Shown here: positions 8,816 through 19,611 of the stretch, in pieces
How the letters are laid out: each line of letters begins with the position of its first letter
Numbering within the stretch: the stretch's first letter is position 1
The notes under the pieces: model-generated
Databases searched by the model: none
What the model was told of the DNA's origin: nothing
The model's input: the letters and a program-made list of their open reading frames with translations, nothing else
Translations under genes and position numbers: made by a program
Source of the DNA: Loktanella sp. DSM 29012
GTDB lineage: Bacteria > Pseudomonadota > Alphaproteobacteria > Rhodobacterales > Rhodobacteraceae
Direction of reading: 5' to 3'
DNA: 64,000 bases
Assembly: GCF_900110705.1 (NCBI RefSeq)
Contig: NZ_FOEJ01000001.1
Span: 379,501-443,500 of the forward strand

Positions 8816-9572
8816 TCTGCCATTGTTGATCGACGCGGCGCGGGCTGCGGGTGACATTTCGCTGTCGTTTCACGGACGGTCACCGACGGTCTGGGAAAAG
8901 GATGGCGACCAGGGACCTGTGACTGAAGCCGACCTTGCGGTAAATCGCATGCTGTCGGAGCGTTTGCGCGCTGCGCGCCCGGAGTACGGTTGGCTGTCAG
9001 AGGAAACCCCCGACGACACGGACCGCCTAGCCGCGCAGCGCGTGTTTGTGATTGACCCGATCGACGGCACACGGGCCTTTATCCGCGGTGACAAGGATTG
9101 GGCCCATGCCATCGCCGTGGTCGAGGACGGCGTCCCGATCGCCGGTGTCGTCTATCTGCCTGCCCGCAGTCTGATGTTCGCCGCCGCGCTGGGACACGGG
9201 GCGACATGCAACGGTCGTCCGATCCGGGTCAGCGGTCAGTCGAACGTCGCGCGTGCCCAGGTGCTGACCACGAAACCAAACCTTGCGCCGCATCATTGGT
9301 CGGGCGGCGTGCCGCCGTTCACGCGGGGTTTCAGGTCGTCGCTGGCCTACCGGATGGCACTGGCCGCAGAGGGCAAGTTTGACGCCATGCTGACGCTGCG
9401 CCCGTCATGGGAGTGGGACATTGCCGCGGGTGCCGTCATCGTGTCCGAGGCGGGCGGCGATGTCACCGACCGGCGCGGTCGTCCGCTGCGTTTCAACACG
9501 CCCAAACGTCAGCTGGATGGTGTGATTGCCGGTGGCGCGGTCGTGCCTGCACTGCTAGCCGCATTGGCCTGA
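8802..9572 (+). CDS. 3'(2'),5'-bisphosphate nucleotidase / inositol monophosphatase family (CysQ-like)
   Basis: 256 residues from a TTG codon at 8802, which gives the expected N-terminus LPLLIDAARAAGDI; no in-frame ATG exists before the conserved core. Metal-site motifs of the Li-sensitive phosphatase family are present: WLSEETPD (acidic loop), DPIDGTRAF (DPxDGT) and WEWDIAAGAVIVSEAGG (WDxAA). The family includes CysQ, which removes 3'-phosphoadenosine 5'-phosphate produced by sulfate assimilation, and inositol/histidinol phosphatases. The location between pmbA and the Kdo genes is usual in Rhodobacterales. The 14-base overlap with the previous gene implies coupled translation. Substrate choice between PAP and inositol phosphate is unresolved. 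Confidence 0.8.
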   Translation: MPAIDLPLLIDAARAAGDISLSFHGRSPTVWEKDGDQGPVTEADLAVNRMLSERLRAARPEYGWLSEETPDDTDRLAAQRVFVIDPIDGTRAFIRGDKDWAHAIAVVEDGVPIAGVVYLPARSLMFAAALGHGATCNGRPIRVSGQSNVARAQVLTTKPNLAPHHWSGGVPPFTRGFRSSLAYRMALAAEGKFDAMLTLRPSWEWDIAAGAVIVSEAGGDVTDRRGRPLRFNTPKRQLDGVIAGGAVVPALLAALA

Positions 9573-9641
9573 CCAAGCAGGCGGTTGTGCAGGCCGCCAG
9601 CGCCGCCTAGTTTGACGCAAACCCTGCAAGAGGACGACACC

Positions 9642-9887
9642 ATGACCCAACGCCTGCATCTTGTCTTTGGCGGAGAGCTGATTGACCCGACCAAGAACGC
9701 CTTTGTTGATGTCGACAAGATCGACATCGTCGGCATGTTCCCGAATTATGACAGCGCCTACAACGCCTGGAAGGCCGCGGCACAGCGCACGGTCGACGAT
9801 GCGCACACCAGATATTTCATCGCACATATTCACCGCCTGCGGGACGAGGAGCAGGCTGCATCCTCGACCGAGGAACTGGGTCACTAG
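9642..9887 (+). CDS. DUF4170-family small protein
   Basis: 81 residues from ATG 9642, with a ribosome site (AAGAGGACG) upstream. The sequence begins RLHLVFGGELIDPTKNAF and continues with the central MFPNYDSAYNAWKAAAQRTVDDA, the compact alpha/beta pattern of the DUF4170 family. There is no signal peptide or membrane segment, so it is cytoplasmic. The stop is 2 bases before the kdtA-like gene, so it belongs to the cysQ-like - DUF4170 - kdtA-like - lpxK operon. This neighbourhood recurs in Rhodobacterales and suggests a link with lipid A/Kdo assembly, but no activity is known. Confidence 0.75.
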   Translation: MTQRLHLVFGGELIDPTKNAFVDVDKIDIVGMFPNYDSAYNAWKAAAQRTVDDAHTRYFIAHIHRLRDEEQAASSTEELGH

Positions 9888-9889
9888 GC

Positions 9890-10972
9890 ATGACGCCCTG
9901 CGTCTGGTGCCGCTGCGGATCGCCGGCGATTGCGACCATGGCCGACACGCTGCGCAGCCGGTTGGCCGATGATGGCGATACGGTCCGCTTCGTTCTGACG
10001 GGGGATGGGTCGACCCCGCATCCCCAAGGAAAGCGCGAGGCGCGCGCGCATATCGACAGGACCCGGCCTGTTGCCTTGATCTGGATGGGCGGAACCGTCG
10101 ATCTGGGCACGTTGCAGGCCGCAGCGGATGCGCAGTTGCCGGTGATCATGGTCAATATGAACGGGGCATCCATCGCCCCTTTGACGGGATTCTGGACGCG
10201 TGGACGCACGCGGGCTGTTCTGGGGCGGACACAGTTCGTACTGGCTGTCGACAAGGCCGCTGAACGGGCCTTTGTCGCGGCAGGTGTCGACCGGAAAAAG
10301 GTCAAAACGGACATCCGACTGGAAGAGCCGGTATCCGTTCTGCCTTATACCGAAACGGACCGCCGATCGATTGCGGACGCATTGAACAACCGCCCTGTAT
10401 GGTGTGCCACGCGGGTCACGATGAATATGGTTGCGGGCCTGATAGCCGCCCATCGCCACGCCACGCGGCGTTCGCACCGCCTGTTGCTGGTGGCTGAGGC
10501 CGCCGATCCCGGCGCGGGTGCTGCACTTGCCCAGGCCTTTGGCGACCAGCGATTGCTGACAGAGCAGTCGTCTGTCGCGCAAATTCCACAAGAGGCCGCG
10601 CAGGTGCATATCGCTGACAGTGACGGCGATCTGGGACTGTGGCTGCGACTTGCCTCGGTCACCTTTGCCGGGGGGACGTTCGACCGGTCCGATGCGCAGG
10701 ACCCCTTTGCAATCGCAACGCTGGGGTCTGGCCTGATCCATGGACCGATGACCGAACCATTCGCCGCGCGATATGCGAGGCTGGATGCCGCGCAGGCCAC
10801 CCGCAAGATCGATCAATGGACCGAACTTGGCCCGGCTGTCGAGGATCTGCTGGCGGCAGACCGGGTTGCGCGCCTCGTCGCGGCCGGGTGGGACGTGACA
10901 TCTCAGGGGGCCGAGGCTGCGGATCTGATCGTCGGCCTGATCCGGGACGCGGTCGATGGGGTGGCCGCCTGA
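9890..10972 (+). CDS. 3-deoxy-D-manno-octulosonic acid transferase-like protein (short form)
   Basis: 360 residues from ATG 9890. It follows the GT-B Kdo transferase pattern: an N-terminal half with [18 protein letters not shown] and [15 protein letters not shown], and a C-terminal donor-site half with [16 protein letters not shown] and [11 protein letters not shown]. WaaA/KdtA adds Kdo to lipid IVA at the inner-membrane face. It sits directly upstream of lpxK (1-base stop/start overlap), supporting the role. The usual N-terminal membrane-associated segment and acceptor motifs of the roughly 420-residue enzyme are missing, so this is either a short paralogue with a changed role or a second Kdo transferase. 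The sequence is divergent and the activity is inferred. Confidence 0.62.
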   Translation: MTPCVWCRCGSPAIATMADTLRSRLADDGDTVRFVLTGDGSTPHPQGKREARAHIDRTRPVALIWMGGTVDLGTLQAAADAQLPVIMVNMNGASIAPLTGFWTRGRTRAVLGRTQFVLAVDKAAERAFVAAGVDRKKVKTDIRLEEPVSVLPYTETDRRSIADALNNRPVWCATRVTMNMVAGLIAAHRHATRRSHRLLLVAEAADPGAGAALAQAFGDQRLLTEQSSVAQIPQEAAQVHIADSDGDLGLWLRLASVTFAGGTFDRSDAQDPFAIATLGSGLIHGPMTEPFAARYARLDAAQATRKIDQWTELGPAVEDLLAADRVARLVAAGWDVTSQGAEAADLIVGLIRDAVDGVAA

Positions 10973-11949
10973 TGCGCCCGCCCGCTTTCTGGTCGAATCC
11001 GCCGGATCATCCTGGCTGGCAGTCGCGGATGCTGGCACCTCTTGCAGGTCTTTATGCGCTGGGAACGGCGCGACGTGTCGCGCAAAGGGGCTATCGTGCG
11101 CCGGTCCCGGTGATCTGCATCGGCAACATCAATGTCGGCGGCACCGGCAAGACGCCGACGGCCATGGCGCTGGCAAGTCGACTGCATGCCGCCGGACATG
11201 TCCCGCATATCGTGTCCCGCGGCTATGGTGGGTCGTTGGATGGCCCGGTCCAGGTCGTTGAACGCACACATGATGCGGCGCAGGTCGGTGATGAACCGCT
11301 GCTTTTGTCTGCCTTTGCGCCCACGTGGATCGCCAAGGACAGGGCTGCCGGGGTGCGCGCCGCCGTCGACGCGGGCGCAGGCGTCATTCTGCTGGATGAC
11401 GGATTCCAGAACCCGGCAGTGGTCAAGGACCTGTCCATCGTCGTCGTGGATGCCGCGCGCGGATTTGGCAACGGTCGGGTGATGCCGTCAGGGCCATTGC
11501 GGGAACCGGTGGACGCAGGCCTGGCCCGTGCGGATCTGCTGCTGGCCATCGGTGATGCGGCGGCGCAAACCCGTTTTGCCGCGCAATGGCCTGTGCCGCA
11601 GTTGCGCGGCGAACTGGTGCCGCTGGTGACGGGGATGCCCTGGACCAGCCTGCGGCTGCTGGCCTTTGCAGGGATCGGCCATCCTGAGAAATTCTTTGCC
11701 ACGCTGCGCGCCATGGGGGCCGATGTGGTCCGCGCCGAACCGCTGGACGATCACCAGCCCTTGACCGAGGCGCTGATGACCCGTCTTGCGTCAGAGGCAA
11801 GGCTGCGCACGGCGCAACTGGTGACCACCGAAAAGGACGCGGTGCGATTGCCCCCTGCGTTCCGGTCGCAGGTCCTGACGTTGCCGGTGCGGTTGCAGGT
11901 GGATGACTGGGGTCCGTTGGATCGGTCGTTGGCGGCGCTGGGCCTTTAG
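10972..11949 (+). CDS. lpxK: Tetraacyldisaccharide 4'-kinase
   Basis: 325 residues from ATG 10972, sharing one base with the stop of the kdtA-like gene. LpxK phosphorylates the 4' position of the disaccharide-1-phosphate to make lipid IVA. Motifs are complete: an N-terminal amphipathic region, the Walker A loop [28 protein letters not shown] (the DDGFQ catalytic/Walker B region), [20 protein letters not shown] and [11 protein letters not shown]. The length fits the family. It is the last gene of the operon and converges on the CoA-transferase gene with a 4-base overlap of the two 3' ends. Confidence 0.95.
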   Translation: MRPPAFWSNPPDHPGWQSRMLAPLAGLYALGTARRVAQRGYRAPVPVICIGNINVGGTGKTPTAMALASRLHAAGHVPHIVSRGYGGSLDGPVQVVERTHDAAQVGDEPLLLSAFAPTWIAKDRAAGVRAAVDAGAGVILLDDGFQNPAVVKDLSIVVVDAARGFGNGRVMPSGPLREPVDAGLARADLLLAIGDAAAQTRFAAQWPVPQLRGELVPLVTGMPWTSLRLLAFAGIGHPEKFFATLRAMGADVVRAEPLDDHQPLTEALMTRLASEARLRTAQLVTTEKDAVRLPPAFRSQVLTLPVRLQVDDWGPLDRSLAALGL

Positions 11950-13067
11950 TCCAGCAGCGATTGATCCTGACCCAGCGTTGGGGACGCGCTGTCCGATACC
12001 GCCGTTGCGTCGGAAAACAGGACGGGCATGCGCACGCCCGGAACGCCATCACGGTCGATCCGGAGTCCCCGCGCGACCACCTGCGGGTCCGCGAACACCT
12101 CTGCCATGTCGTTGATCGGTCCGGCAGGCACGCCGTGGGATTCGCACCGCGCCAAAAGATCCGCCTTGGAGACCATCCGTGTTGCCGCCGTCAGTGCCGC
12201 GTTCAGCGCGTCGAGATGTGCCAAACGGTCGGCATTGCTGGCAAAGCGCGGGTCCTTGGACAATGCCGGCAGGTCAAGCAGCGCGCACAAGCGTGCGAAC
12301 TGGCTGTCGTTGCCGGTCGCGATGACGATATGCCCGTCGGCGCAGTCGTAGACCTGATAGGGGGCAAGATTGGGGTGGTGATTGCCCGTGCGTTCCGGTG
12401 GCGTGCCGGTGGTCAGGTAATTCATCGCCTGATTGGCCATGGTGGACACCGCAACGTCCAGCAGGGCCACGTCCAGATGCTGCCCACGCCCGGTACTGTG
12501 CCGCTGGTGGACAGCCGCGAGGATCGCCGTGCTGGCATACATGCCGGAAAACAGGTCCACGACGGCGACTCCCACCCGATTCGGCTGGCCGTCGGGTGGG
12601 CCTGTCACGCTCATCAGTCCGGACATGCCTTGAATGATGTAATCGTAGCCCGCGCGGGAGGCATAGGGGCCGGTTTGTCCGAAACCCGTGATGGAACAGT
12701 AGATCAGCGCAGGGAAATCATCGCGCAGGCTGGCGTAGTCCAGCCCGTATTTCGCCAGTCCGCCGACCCGGAAATTTTCAATGACGATATCTGCGTCGGC
12801 CAGCAGGCGGCGCACCTGTGCCTGACCCTCCGGCGTGCGGAAATCCACGACGACCGATGCCTTGCCACGGTTCGTGCCGTGGAAATAGGCAGCAGACCGG
12901 TCGCCGGCGCGATCAACAAAGGGCGGTCCCCAACGGCGCGTATCGTCGCCGTCGGGGGATTCGACCTTGATGACTGTGGCACCCAGATCGGCCAGCGTCT
13001 GGCCGCACCACGGTCCGGCGAGGATGCGGGCCAGCTCGATGACCTTCAGCCCGGCCAGGGGTTGCAT
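11946..13067 (-). CDS. CaiB/BaiF-type class III CoA transferase
   Basis: 373 residues. N-terminal signature [30 protein letters not shown], then [10 protein letters not shown]. The catalytic Asp of formyl-CoA transferase type enzymes lies in [17 protein letters not shown]. Further family blocks are [33 protein letters not shown] and [14 protein letters not shown]. These enzymes move CoA between carboxylic acids without a ping-pong anhydride exchange. The substrate pair cannot be read from sequence. The start overlaps the stop of the upstream DsbA-like gene by one base (TGATG), so the two are co-transcribed, which is an odd functional pairing that may only reflect tight packing. Confidence 0.88.
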   Translation of the reverse strand: MQPLAGLKVIELARILAGPWCGQTLADLGATVIKVESPDGDDTRRWGPPFVDRAGDRSAAYFHGTNRGKASVVVDFRTPEGQAQVRRLLADADIVIENFRVGGLAKYGLDYASLRDDFPALIYCSITGFGQTGPYASRAGYDYIIQGMSGLMSVTGPPDGQPNRVGVAVVDLFSGMYASTAILAAVHQRHSTGRGQHLDVALLDVAVSTMANQAMNYLTTGTPPERTGNHHPNLAPYQVYDCADGHIVIATGNDSQFARLCALLDLPALSKDPRFASNADRLAHLDALNAALTAATRMVSKADLLARCESHGVPAGPINDMAEVFADPQVVARGLRIDRDGVPGVRMPVLFSDATAVSDSASPTLGQDQSLLD

Positions 13068-13720
13068 CAGCCTTCCAGCTTGGCGTCGAGGATCGCCTTC
13101 ATGTCGTCATACGACATGTTGCTGTAGGCCTCGCCGTCGATGATGAACGACGGTGTGGACCGGACGTTGTCGGCCGCGGCGTTCTGTTCGTACCATGCCA
13201 CGAGGTTCTGCGCGTTCTCTGCGTCCTGCATGCAGGCGTCGAGCATTTCGTCGGTCAGGCCTGCGGTTTTTGCAACGGTGCGCAGATCCGCCGCAATCGT
13301 GGCGGGATCGCCCGACGCGGTCCACGTGCGCTGTTTGTCGTAGAATTCTGCGGTCACGCCAAAGAACCGCATTTCACCGCCGCACCGCGCCATCATGGAT
13401 GCCCAAAGGCCGGGACGGTCGAAATAGACTTCGCGGTAGATGAACCGCACCTTGCCGGTGTCGATGTAATCGGCCTTGAGCTGGGGCCAGACCGTCGCGT
13501 GAAAGTTCGCACAATGCGGGCAGGTAAAGGATGCGTATTCGATCATTTCGATCGGGGCATCGGCATCGCCCATCACCATGTCCTGGATTGCGCTGGGATC
13601 GGCGTCCTGGGCATTGGCCATGCCGACCAGAAGATTGCCACCCTCGCCGCCAGTGGTAAATGCGATTGCGCCGATAGCGGCCAGTGAGGCCCCACCCAGA
13701 AGGAGTGTTCTACGGTTCAT
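13067..13720 (-). CDS. DsbA-family thiol:disulfide oxidoreductase (secreted)
   Basis: 217 residues. The N-terminus MNRRTLLLGGASLAAIGA is a Tat-like or Sec signal (twin Arg, then a hydrophobic core), so the protein is periplasmic. The thioredoxin-fold active site is ASFTCPHCANFH (CPHC, roughly residues 69-72), as in DsbA. The cis-proline loop is RSTPSFIIDG. The helical insertion between the halves has the DsbA/Com1 length. It probably introduces or isomerises disulfides in exported proteins. It is downstream of the DciA-like gene on the same strand with only 15 bases between them, and is coupled to the CoA transferase gene. Confidence 0.87.
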   Translation of the reverse strand: MNRRTLLLGGASLAAIGAIAFTTGGEGGNLLVGMANAQDADPSAIQDMVMGDADAPIEMIEYASFTCPHCANFHATVWPQLKADYIDTGKVRFIYREVYFDRPGLWASMMARCGGEMRFFGVTAEFYDKQRTWTASGDPATIAADLRTVAKTAGLTDEMLDACMQDAENAQNLVAWYEQNAAADNVRSTPSFIIDGEAYSNMSYDDMKAILDAKLEG

Positions 13721-13735
13721 GTCTCGGTCCTTTGG

Positions 13736-14251
13736 TCAGGTTTTCTGTTTCGTCAGGAAATTCGCGGTCAATGCCTCCAGGGCTGCCCGCAGGTTGTCGT
13801 CTCCCACTCCCGCCGCCGCTGCCTTGGCCTCTGCCTGCACGGCTGGGTCGGGTTCGGGGGCGACCTTGGGCGCTTGATCGAATTGCGCGCGCCCGTCTGC
13901 AAACCCCGTGGGTGCGGTCTGCGTGATGTGGATGCGGGAAATCGCGCGATAGCCGTAGCAGGCATTCACGCGTTCCAGCAGTTGCGGTTTTTGCATTTCC
14001 AGCATCGGGGCGTTCGACCCCGTGGTCAGCACCGTCAGCGTGGCCCCCAGCGCGCCGCGTCCGTAGGATATTTTGACGGGCCGCGCGATCCCCGCGATCT
14101 GTTCGCCCACGATTTCCGTCCAGTGGGTCAGCAACCGCGATTCGGCAAAGCCACGGCCTTCGGTCGCGGTGCGGATGCGTGTCTGCATCAGCGTCGCTGC
14201 ACGGGAGAAGCCGCGTGTGGTTGAATGGCGCCTGGGCTGTTTCATAGTCAT
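13736..14251 (-). CDS. DciA/DUF721-like protein
   Basis: 171 residues from ATG 14251 (an internal ATG lies 2 codons later). The family pattern is an N-terminal TRGFSRAATLMQTRI segment, then LTHWTEIVGEQIAGIARPVKISY, then LTVLTTGSNAPMLEMQKPQLLERVNACYGYRAI. This matches the DUF721 fold, a KH-like domain shared with DciA, the loader/operator of the replicative helicase DnaB in bacteria lacking DnaC. The C-terminal third is Ala/Pro-rich and probably disordered. It is divergent from mutY across 62 bases that must hold both promoters. The link to replication is from family knowledge only. Confidence 0.72.
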   Translation of the reverse strand: MTMKQPRRHSTTRGFSRAATLMQTRIRTATEGRGFAESRLLTHWTEIVGEQIAGIARPVKISYGRGALGATLTVLTTGSNAPMLEMQKPQLLERVNACYGYRAISRIHITQTAPTGFADGRAQFDQAPKVAPEPDPAVQAEAKAAAAGVGDDNLRAALEALTANFLTKQKT

Positions 14252-14313
14252 GACTTAATCTAAGGGTGGTCCCGCGCCAAGTCAGTGCGCGCAGCCCCGG
14301 CAACAGGTGAAGA

Positions 14314-15366
14314 ATGCGTGAACAAGCGTTACAGCTTTTGCAATGGTATGATCGCCATGCGCGGTCCATGCCGTGGCGTGTCCCGCCCGAGGACCGAAAA
14401 AATGGCGTGATGCCAGACCCCTATGGTGTCTGGCTGTCAGAGGTGATGTTGCAGCAGACCACCGTGGCCGCCGTGCGCGACTATTGGCGGAAATTCACCG
14501 ACATCTGGCCAACGGTTGCTGATCTGGCCGCGGCCGAAGATGCCGAGGTCATGGCTGCATGGGCGGGGCTTGGATATTATGCCCGCGCCCGCAATCTGCT
14601 GAAATGCGCGCGGGTGGTCGTGACAGATCATGGAGGGCAGTTTCCACGCGATCATGCGACGCTGCTGACGCTGCCGGGGATCGGTCCCTATACTGCCGCC
14701 GCCGTCGCCGCGATTGCATTCGACCAGCCCGAAACGGTGCTGGACGGCAACGTGGAAAGGGTGATGTCGCGCATTCATGACGTGCATACGCCATTGCCGG
14801 CCGCCAAGCCGGAACTGATGGCATTGGCGCAGGCGCTGACCCCCGTTGAGCGGCCAGGTGACTATGCGCAGGCCGTGATGGACCTGGGGGCCACGATCTG
14901 CACACCCAAATCACCGGCCTGCGGCATCTGCCCCTGGCGTGATCCATGCCGGGCGCGGATGGCCGGCACGGCGGCAGAGCTGCCGCAAAAGACCCCGAAA
15001 AAAAAGGTCCCGACCCGCCGCGGGATTGCCTATGTTACCCGCCGCGCCGATGGGGCATGGCTACTGGAAACGCGACCCGAAAAGGGTCTGCTGGGCGGTA
15101 TGCTGGGCTGGCCCGGATCCGATTGGGGCGATGCCCCGGTCGCAGATCCGCCGCTGGACGCGGACTGGTACAGGTTGGACGCCACAGCGCGTCATACCTT
15201 TACCCATTTCCATCTGGAATTGACGATCATGACGGCGCGCGTGCCAGCGGATGCCGTGGCGGACAGGGGCGACTTTATCCCGCATGGTACCTTTCGACCG
15301 GCGGCGTTACCCACCGTCATGCGCAAGGTCTATGACCTTGCGTCCGGCCAATTGATTATTGACTGA
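14314..15366 (+). CDS. mutY: A/G-specific adenine DNA glycosylase
   Basis: 350 residues from ATG 14314. MutY removes adenine mispaired with 8-oxoguanine. Seen in order: WLSEVMLQQTTV with the catalytic Glu, the helix-hairpin-helix LPGIGPYTAAAVA, the catalytic Asp in ETVLDGNVERVM, the iron-sulfur cluster ligands CTPKSPACGICPWRDPC (C-x6-C-x2-C-x5-C), and a C-terminal NUDIX-like domain that recognises 8-oxoG (LLETRPEKGLLGGMLGWP, HTFTHFHLEL). The length equals the family norm. It is divergent from the DciA-like gene and is followed after 44 bases by alkB. Confidence 0.95.
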   Translation: MREQALQLLQWYDRHARSMPWRVPPEDRKNGVMPDPYGVWLSEVMLQQTTVAAVRDYWRKFTDIWPTVADLAAAEDAEVMAAWAGLGYYARARNLLKCARVVVTDHGGQFPRDHATLLTLPGIGPYTAAAVAAIAFDQPETVLDGNVERVMSRIHDVHTPLPAAKPELMALAQALTPVERPGDYAQAVMDLGATICTPKSPACGICPWRDPCRARMAGTAAELPQKTPKKKVPTRRGIAYVTRRADGAWLLETRPEKGLLGGMLGWPGSDWGDAPVADPPLDADWYRLDATARHTFTHFHLELTIMTARVPADAVADRGDFIPHGTFRPAALPTVMRKVYDLASGQLIID

Positions 15367-15410
15367 AAGCCTTCATACTTTGGCCACAGGGACGAGGGAT
15401 CAACCGGACC

Positions 15411-16553
15411 ATGACCGATATTTCACAGCCTCACCGGATTGCGCGGTTCAGCGCGGCACTGCCGTTCTGGCTGTCGCTGCTGTTGATCCCCATCGCCTGG
15501 GTGTCGGCGGTCGTTGGCGGCTGGGCTGTCCTGCTGTTGCCGCTGACGACGTGGTATCTGTTCAGCGTCATCGATATCTTTGCGGGTCTGAACGAGGCGA
15601 ATGAGGATCCGCTCACGGGTGAAGATCAACTGTGGTGGTATCGTCTGATCACGATCATCTGGGCCCCGATACAGGGCGTATCGCTGTTCGCGATGATCTA
15701 TTACGTGACACGGACGGACCATCTGGGCGGGTGGGAAATGTTCGGCCTGTTCTTTGGGATGGGCGTGATCACGGGAACCATCGGGATCAACTACAGCCAT
15801 GAGCTGATGCACCAAAAACCCAAGATCGAACGCTGGATGGCCGATATGCTGTTGGCGATGGCGCTGTATTCGCATTTTCGCAGTGAACATCTGCTGGTGC
15901 ATCATCGCTATGTCGGCACGCCGCGCGATCCGGTCACGGCCCGCTACAACGAGGGGTTTCACCGGTTCTTTCCGCGTGTGCTGGTGGGTTGCGCCACATC
16001 GGCATTCAAGGCAGAGGCAGCGATGCTAGCCCGCAAGGGCAAGCCTGCGCGGGATTTCGGCAACCCGTTCTGGCGCTATGGCGCGCTGCAACTTGGGTTT
16101 CTGGCGATTGCGTTTGTGGTCGGCGGTTGGGTCGGGCTGGGTCTGTTCGTACTACAGGCCTTTGTTGCGATCTGGCATCTGGAGCTGGTCAACTACATCG
16201 AACACTATGGGCTGACGCGTGAACATCTGGGTGACGGGAAATATGAACACACCAAGCCGCGCCACAGCTGGAACGCTGCGTTCAAGGCGTCGAACTGGCT
16301 GCTGATCAACCTGCAACGTCATTCCGATCATCACTACAAACCCGACCGCCGGTTTCCACTGTTGCAGAACTATGGTCCGGACGAGGCACCGCAACTGCCC
16401 TATGGCTATCCCGTCATGGGTATCGTGGCGATGACACCGCCCTTGTGGCGGCGCATGATGAACCCAAGGGTCCGGGCATGGCGCCGCCAGAATTATCCGC
16501 ACATCACGGATTGGACACCGTACAAGACCGCGTCCAATCCCTGGCCGCGCTAG
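15411..16553 (+). CDS. alkB: Alkane 1-monooxygenase (AlkB-type membrane hydroxylase)
   Basis: 380 residues from ATG 15411. Integral-membrane non-haem diiron enzyme that hydroxylates the terminal carbon of medium-chain alkanes. The histidine boxes are complete: SHELMHQK (HxxxH type), EHLLVHHRYVGT (HxxxHH type), the AlkB-specific LVNYIEHYG, and LQRHSDHHYKP. Hydrophobic segments lie at about residues 15-45, 75-100, 110-130 and 215-250. The closing stretch LPYGYPVMGIVAMTPPLW is typical of the family. Rubredoxin and rubredoxin reductase, the usual electron donors, are not in the window. The 3' end overlaps that of the convergent oxidoreductase gene by 4 bases. Confidence 0.93.
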   Translation: MTDISQPHRIARFSAALPFWLSLLLIPIAWVSAVVGGWAVLLLPLTTWYLFSVIDIFAGLNEANEDPLTGEDQLWWYRLITIIWAPIQGVSLFAMIYYVTRTDHLGGWEMFGLFFGMGVITGTIGINYSHELMHQKPKIERWMADMLLAMALYSHFRSEHLLVHHRYVGTPRDPVTARYNEGFHRFFPRVLVGCATSAFKAEAAMLARKGKPARDFGNPFWRYGALQLGFLAIAFVVGGWVGLGLFVLQAFVAIWHLELVNYIEHYGLTREHLGDGKYEHTKPRHSWNAAFKASNWLLINLQRHSDHHYKPDRRFPLLQNYGPDEAPQLPYGYPVMGIVAMTPPLWRRMMNPRVRAWRRQNYPHITDWTPYKTASNPWPR

Positions 16554-17581
16554 GCGGGATCTGCGCCGACGCGCACCAGCTGTTTGCCGAAATTGCCGCC
16601 CGACAGCATGTCGAGGAACGCTTGCGGTGCATTTTCCAGACCCTCTGCCACGTCTTCGCGGAATTTCACTGTGCCGTCTGCGACCATCGGTGCGACCTGC
16701 CCCACAAAATCGGGAAATTTGTGGTAGTGGTCAAAGATGATGAACCCTTCGACCAGCAGGCGACGGGTCAGGATGTTGCGCCACACGGCGGGCAGGGGCT
16801 GAGCCTCCGCGACACCGTTGCCGGAATACCAGGCAATCATCCCGCACAATGCGATGCGGCCATGCGTGTTCATGCGCGTCAGCACCGCCTCGAGGGTCTT
16901 GCCGCCGACGCTTTCGAAATAGACGTCGACACCATCCGGGGCCGCATCCTTGATCGCGGCTGACAGGCTCTTGGCGTCATGGGCATAGTGGTCGAGGCAG
17001 ACATCATAGCCCAGTTCCTCGACAGCAAAGGCGCATTTTTCGGGACCGCCGGCCACACCGATGACACGCATGTTGCGTGCCTTGGCCAGCTGACCAACCA
17101 CTCCGCCCACGGCACCTGTCGCGGCTGAAACGACGATGGTTTCGCCATCCTTGGCGCGACCGATGTCGTTCAGACCGACCCAGGCTGTGATACCGGGCAT
17201 GCCCAGCACACCCAGGGCGGTCGAGATCGGCGCCTGTTCGGGATCGACGACACGCACGCCCTCGCCATCGCTGATGGCATGGCTGGTCCAGCCGAAAGCA
17301 CCCACAACAATCTGACCGGGTTTGAAATCGGCGTTGCGGCTTTCCATGACCTCTGCGACAGCGCCGCCTTCCATCACCTCGCCGATTTCGACCGGTTTGG
17401 CGTAGGATTTGGCGTCGTCCATGCGGCCGCGCATGTAGGGATCCAGCGACAGCCAGATGACCCGGACCAGGATCTGCCCATCCTGCACCGCGGGCAGGGT
17501 TGCCGTCTGAAGTTTGAAATTATCCGTGCTCGGCTTGCCCTGTGGCCGGCTAGCGAGCGTGATCTGTGTGGCATCTGTCAT
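16550..17581 (-). CDS. NADP-dependent medium-chain oxidoreductase (curcumin reductase/YncB type)
   Basis: 343 residues from ATG 17581, with ribosome site AGAAGGAG; an upstream in-frame ATG adds 14 residues of no family resemblance. Zinc-independent MDR: an N-terminal GroES-like part with LSLDPYMRGRMDD, then LGMPGITAWVGLNDIG, the cofactor fold VVSAATGAVGGVVGQLAKA (a variant GxGxxG) and VYFESVGGKTLEAVL. The C-terminal LVEGFIIFDHY and FREDVAEGLENAPQAFLDML are diagnostic of the leukotriene B4 12-hydroxydehydrogenase / YncB group. It reduces the carbon-carbon double bond of enones. Its transcript starts just beyond the ccrM terminator. Confidence 0.88.
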   Translation of the reverse strand: MTDATQITLASRPQGKPSTDNFKLQTATLPAVQDGQILVRVIWLSLDPYMRGRMDDAKSYAKPVEIGEVMEGGAVAEVMESRNADFKPGQIVVGAFGWTSHAISDGEGVRVVDPEQAPISTALGVLGMPGITAWVGLNDIGRAKDGETIVVSAATGAVGGVVGQLAKARNMRVIGVAGGPEKCAFAVEELGYDVCLDHYAHDAKSLSAAIKDAAPDGVDVYFESVGGKTLEAVLTRMNTHGRIALCGMIAWYSGNGVAEAQPLPAVWRNILTRRLLVEGFIIFDHYHKFPDFVGQVAPMVADGTVKFREDVAEGLENAPQAFLDMLSGGNFGKQLVRVGADPA

Positions 17582-17623
17582 GTTGTGCTCCTTCTTTGAT
17601 GGGTGACGTAGCATGGATGGCAC

Positions 17624-17660
17624 AAAAAAAACCCCGACCTCGCGTTAGCGAGAGCCGGGG
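17624..17660 (-). terminator. Rho-independent terminator of ccrM
   Basis: Hairpin 17632-17660: outer arms CCCCG/CGGGG and inner arms CTCGC/GCGAG around a GTTA loop, with an A-run at 17624-17631 that reads as a U-run on the minus strand directly after the hairpin. It lies about 70 bases past the ccrM stop. A second perfect hairpin without a T-run (7-base arms GGCCGCA/TGCGGCC, 17678-17697) lies between. Confidence 0.85.
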
Positions 17661-17732
17661 CAAGTTAGTGCCTGCGCGGCCGCATCATTGTGCGGCCATC
17701 GTCGCGAGGCACCGGCGGTAACTGTGAAATCC

Positions 17733-18914
<1,182 letters not shown>

Positions 18915-18943
18915 TCAACCGCAACGGATAAAGTTGTCCACAG

Positions 18944-19573
18944 CTACGGGTTTTTTCCTTGCCACAAGATATTGCGGACAGGGGCGAAACTACGGCGATG
19001 ATGTAGTGTGACACCGTTGCATTTGAGTCCCTCTTTGTGTTCGGGTGTCGGATATCCGGCGTTTCGATCCCAGCCATAGCCCGGATGCTGTTGCGCCAAT
19101 CCCACCATCAATCTGTCGCGCCACACTTTCGCCATAATTGAGGCCGCAGCGATCGACAAAGACCGACTGTCACCCTTGATGATGGTCATCGCGGGACAGG
19201 GCATATCGCGGGGCAGAAGGTTGCCGTCGACCAGGGCAAAATCAGGCGCGCGGGGCAGGGCCGCGATGGCGCGGACCATTGCGATATGGCTGGCCCGGAG
19301 AATGTTATGCTTATCGATTTCCGCGACTGTTGCTTCTGCTATGCCCACCAAGGCGACCTTGGGGATTTGGTCGAACAGGATCTCGCGTTTGCGCGCGGTC
19401 AGGCGTTTGCTGTCGTTCAGGCCGTCCGGGATATTGTCCGGGTCCAGAATCACAGCCGCGGCGACCACTGGGCCCGCGATCGGGCCACGCCCGACCTCGT
19501 CGACGCCCGCGATATGGTGAAACCCGTCCGTGCGCGCGGACAACTCGAATGTGTAATCAGGTGAATGTGTCAT
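18944..19573 (-). CDS. rnhB: Ribonuclease HII
   Basis: 209 residues. It removes RNA from DNA hybrids and starts excision of single ribonucleotides. Active-site motif VDEVGRGPIAGPV with Asp and Glu, then DSKRLTARKRE, FALVDGN (third acidic residue), KGDSRSLSIAAASIMAKVWRD (fourth) and HPGYGWDRNAGYPTPEH. The length is standard for RNase HII. The rnhB-ccrM order on one strand is common in Rhodobacterales. Translation starts at ATG 19573. Confidence 0.95.
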   Translation of the reverse strand: MTHSPDYTFELSARTDGFHHIAGVDEVGRGPIAGPVVAAAVILDPDNIPDGLNDSKRLTARKREILFDQIPKVALVGIAEATVAEIDKHNILRASHIAMVRAIAALPRAPDFALVDGNLLPRDMPCPAMTIIKGDSRSLSIAAASIMAKVWRDRLMVGLAQQHPGYGWDRNAGYPTPEHKEGLKCNGVTLHHRRSFAPVRNILWQGKNP

Positions 19574-19611
19574 GCCCTAAACTGCATGCGCGGGCCTTTG
19601 GGGTGCAAGCC

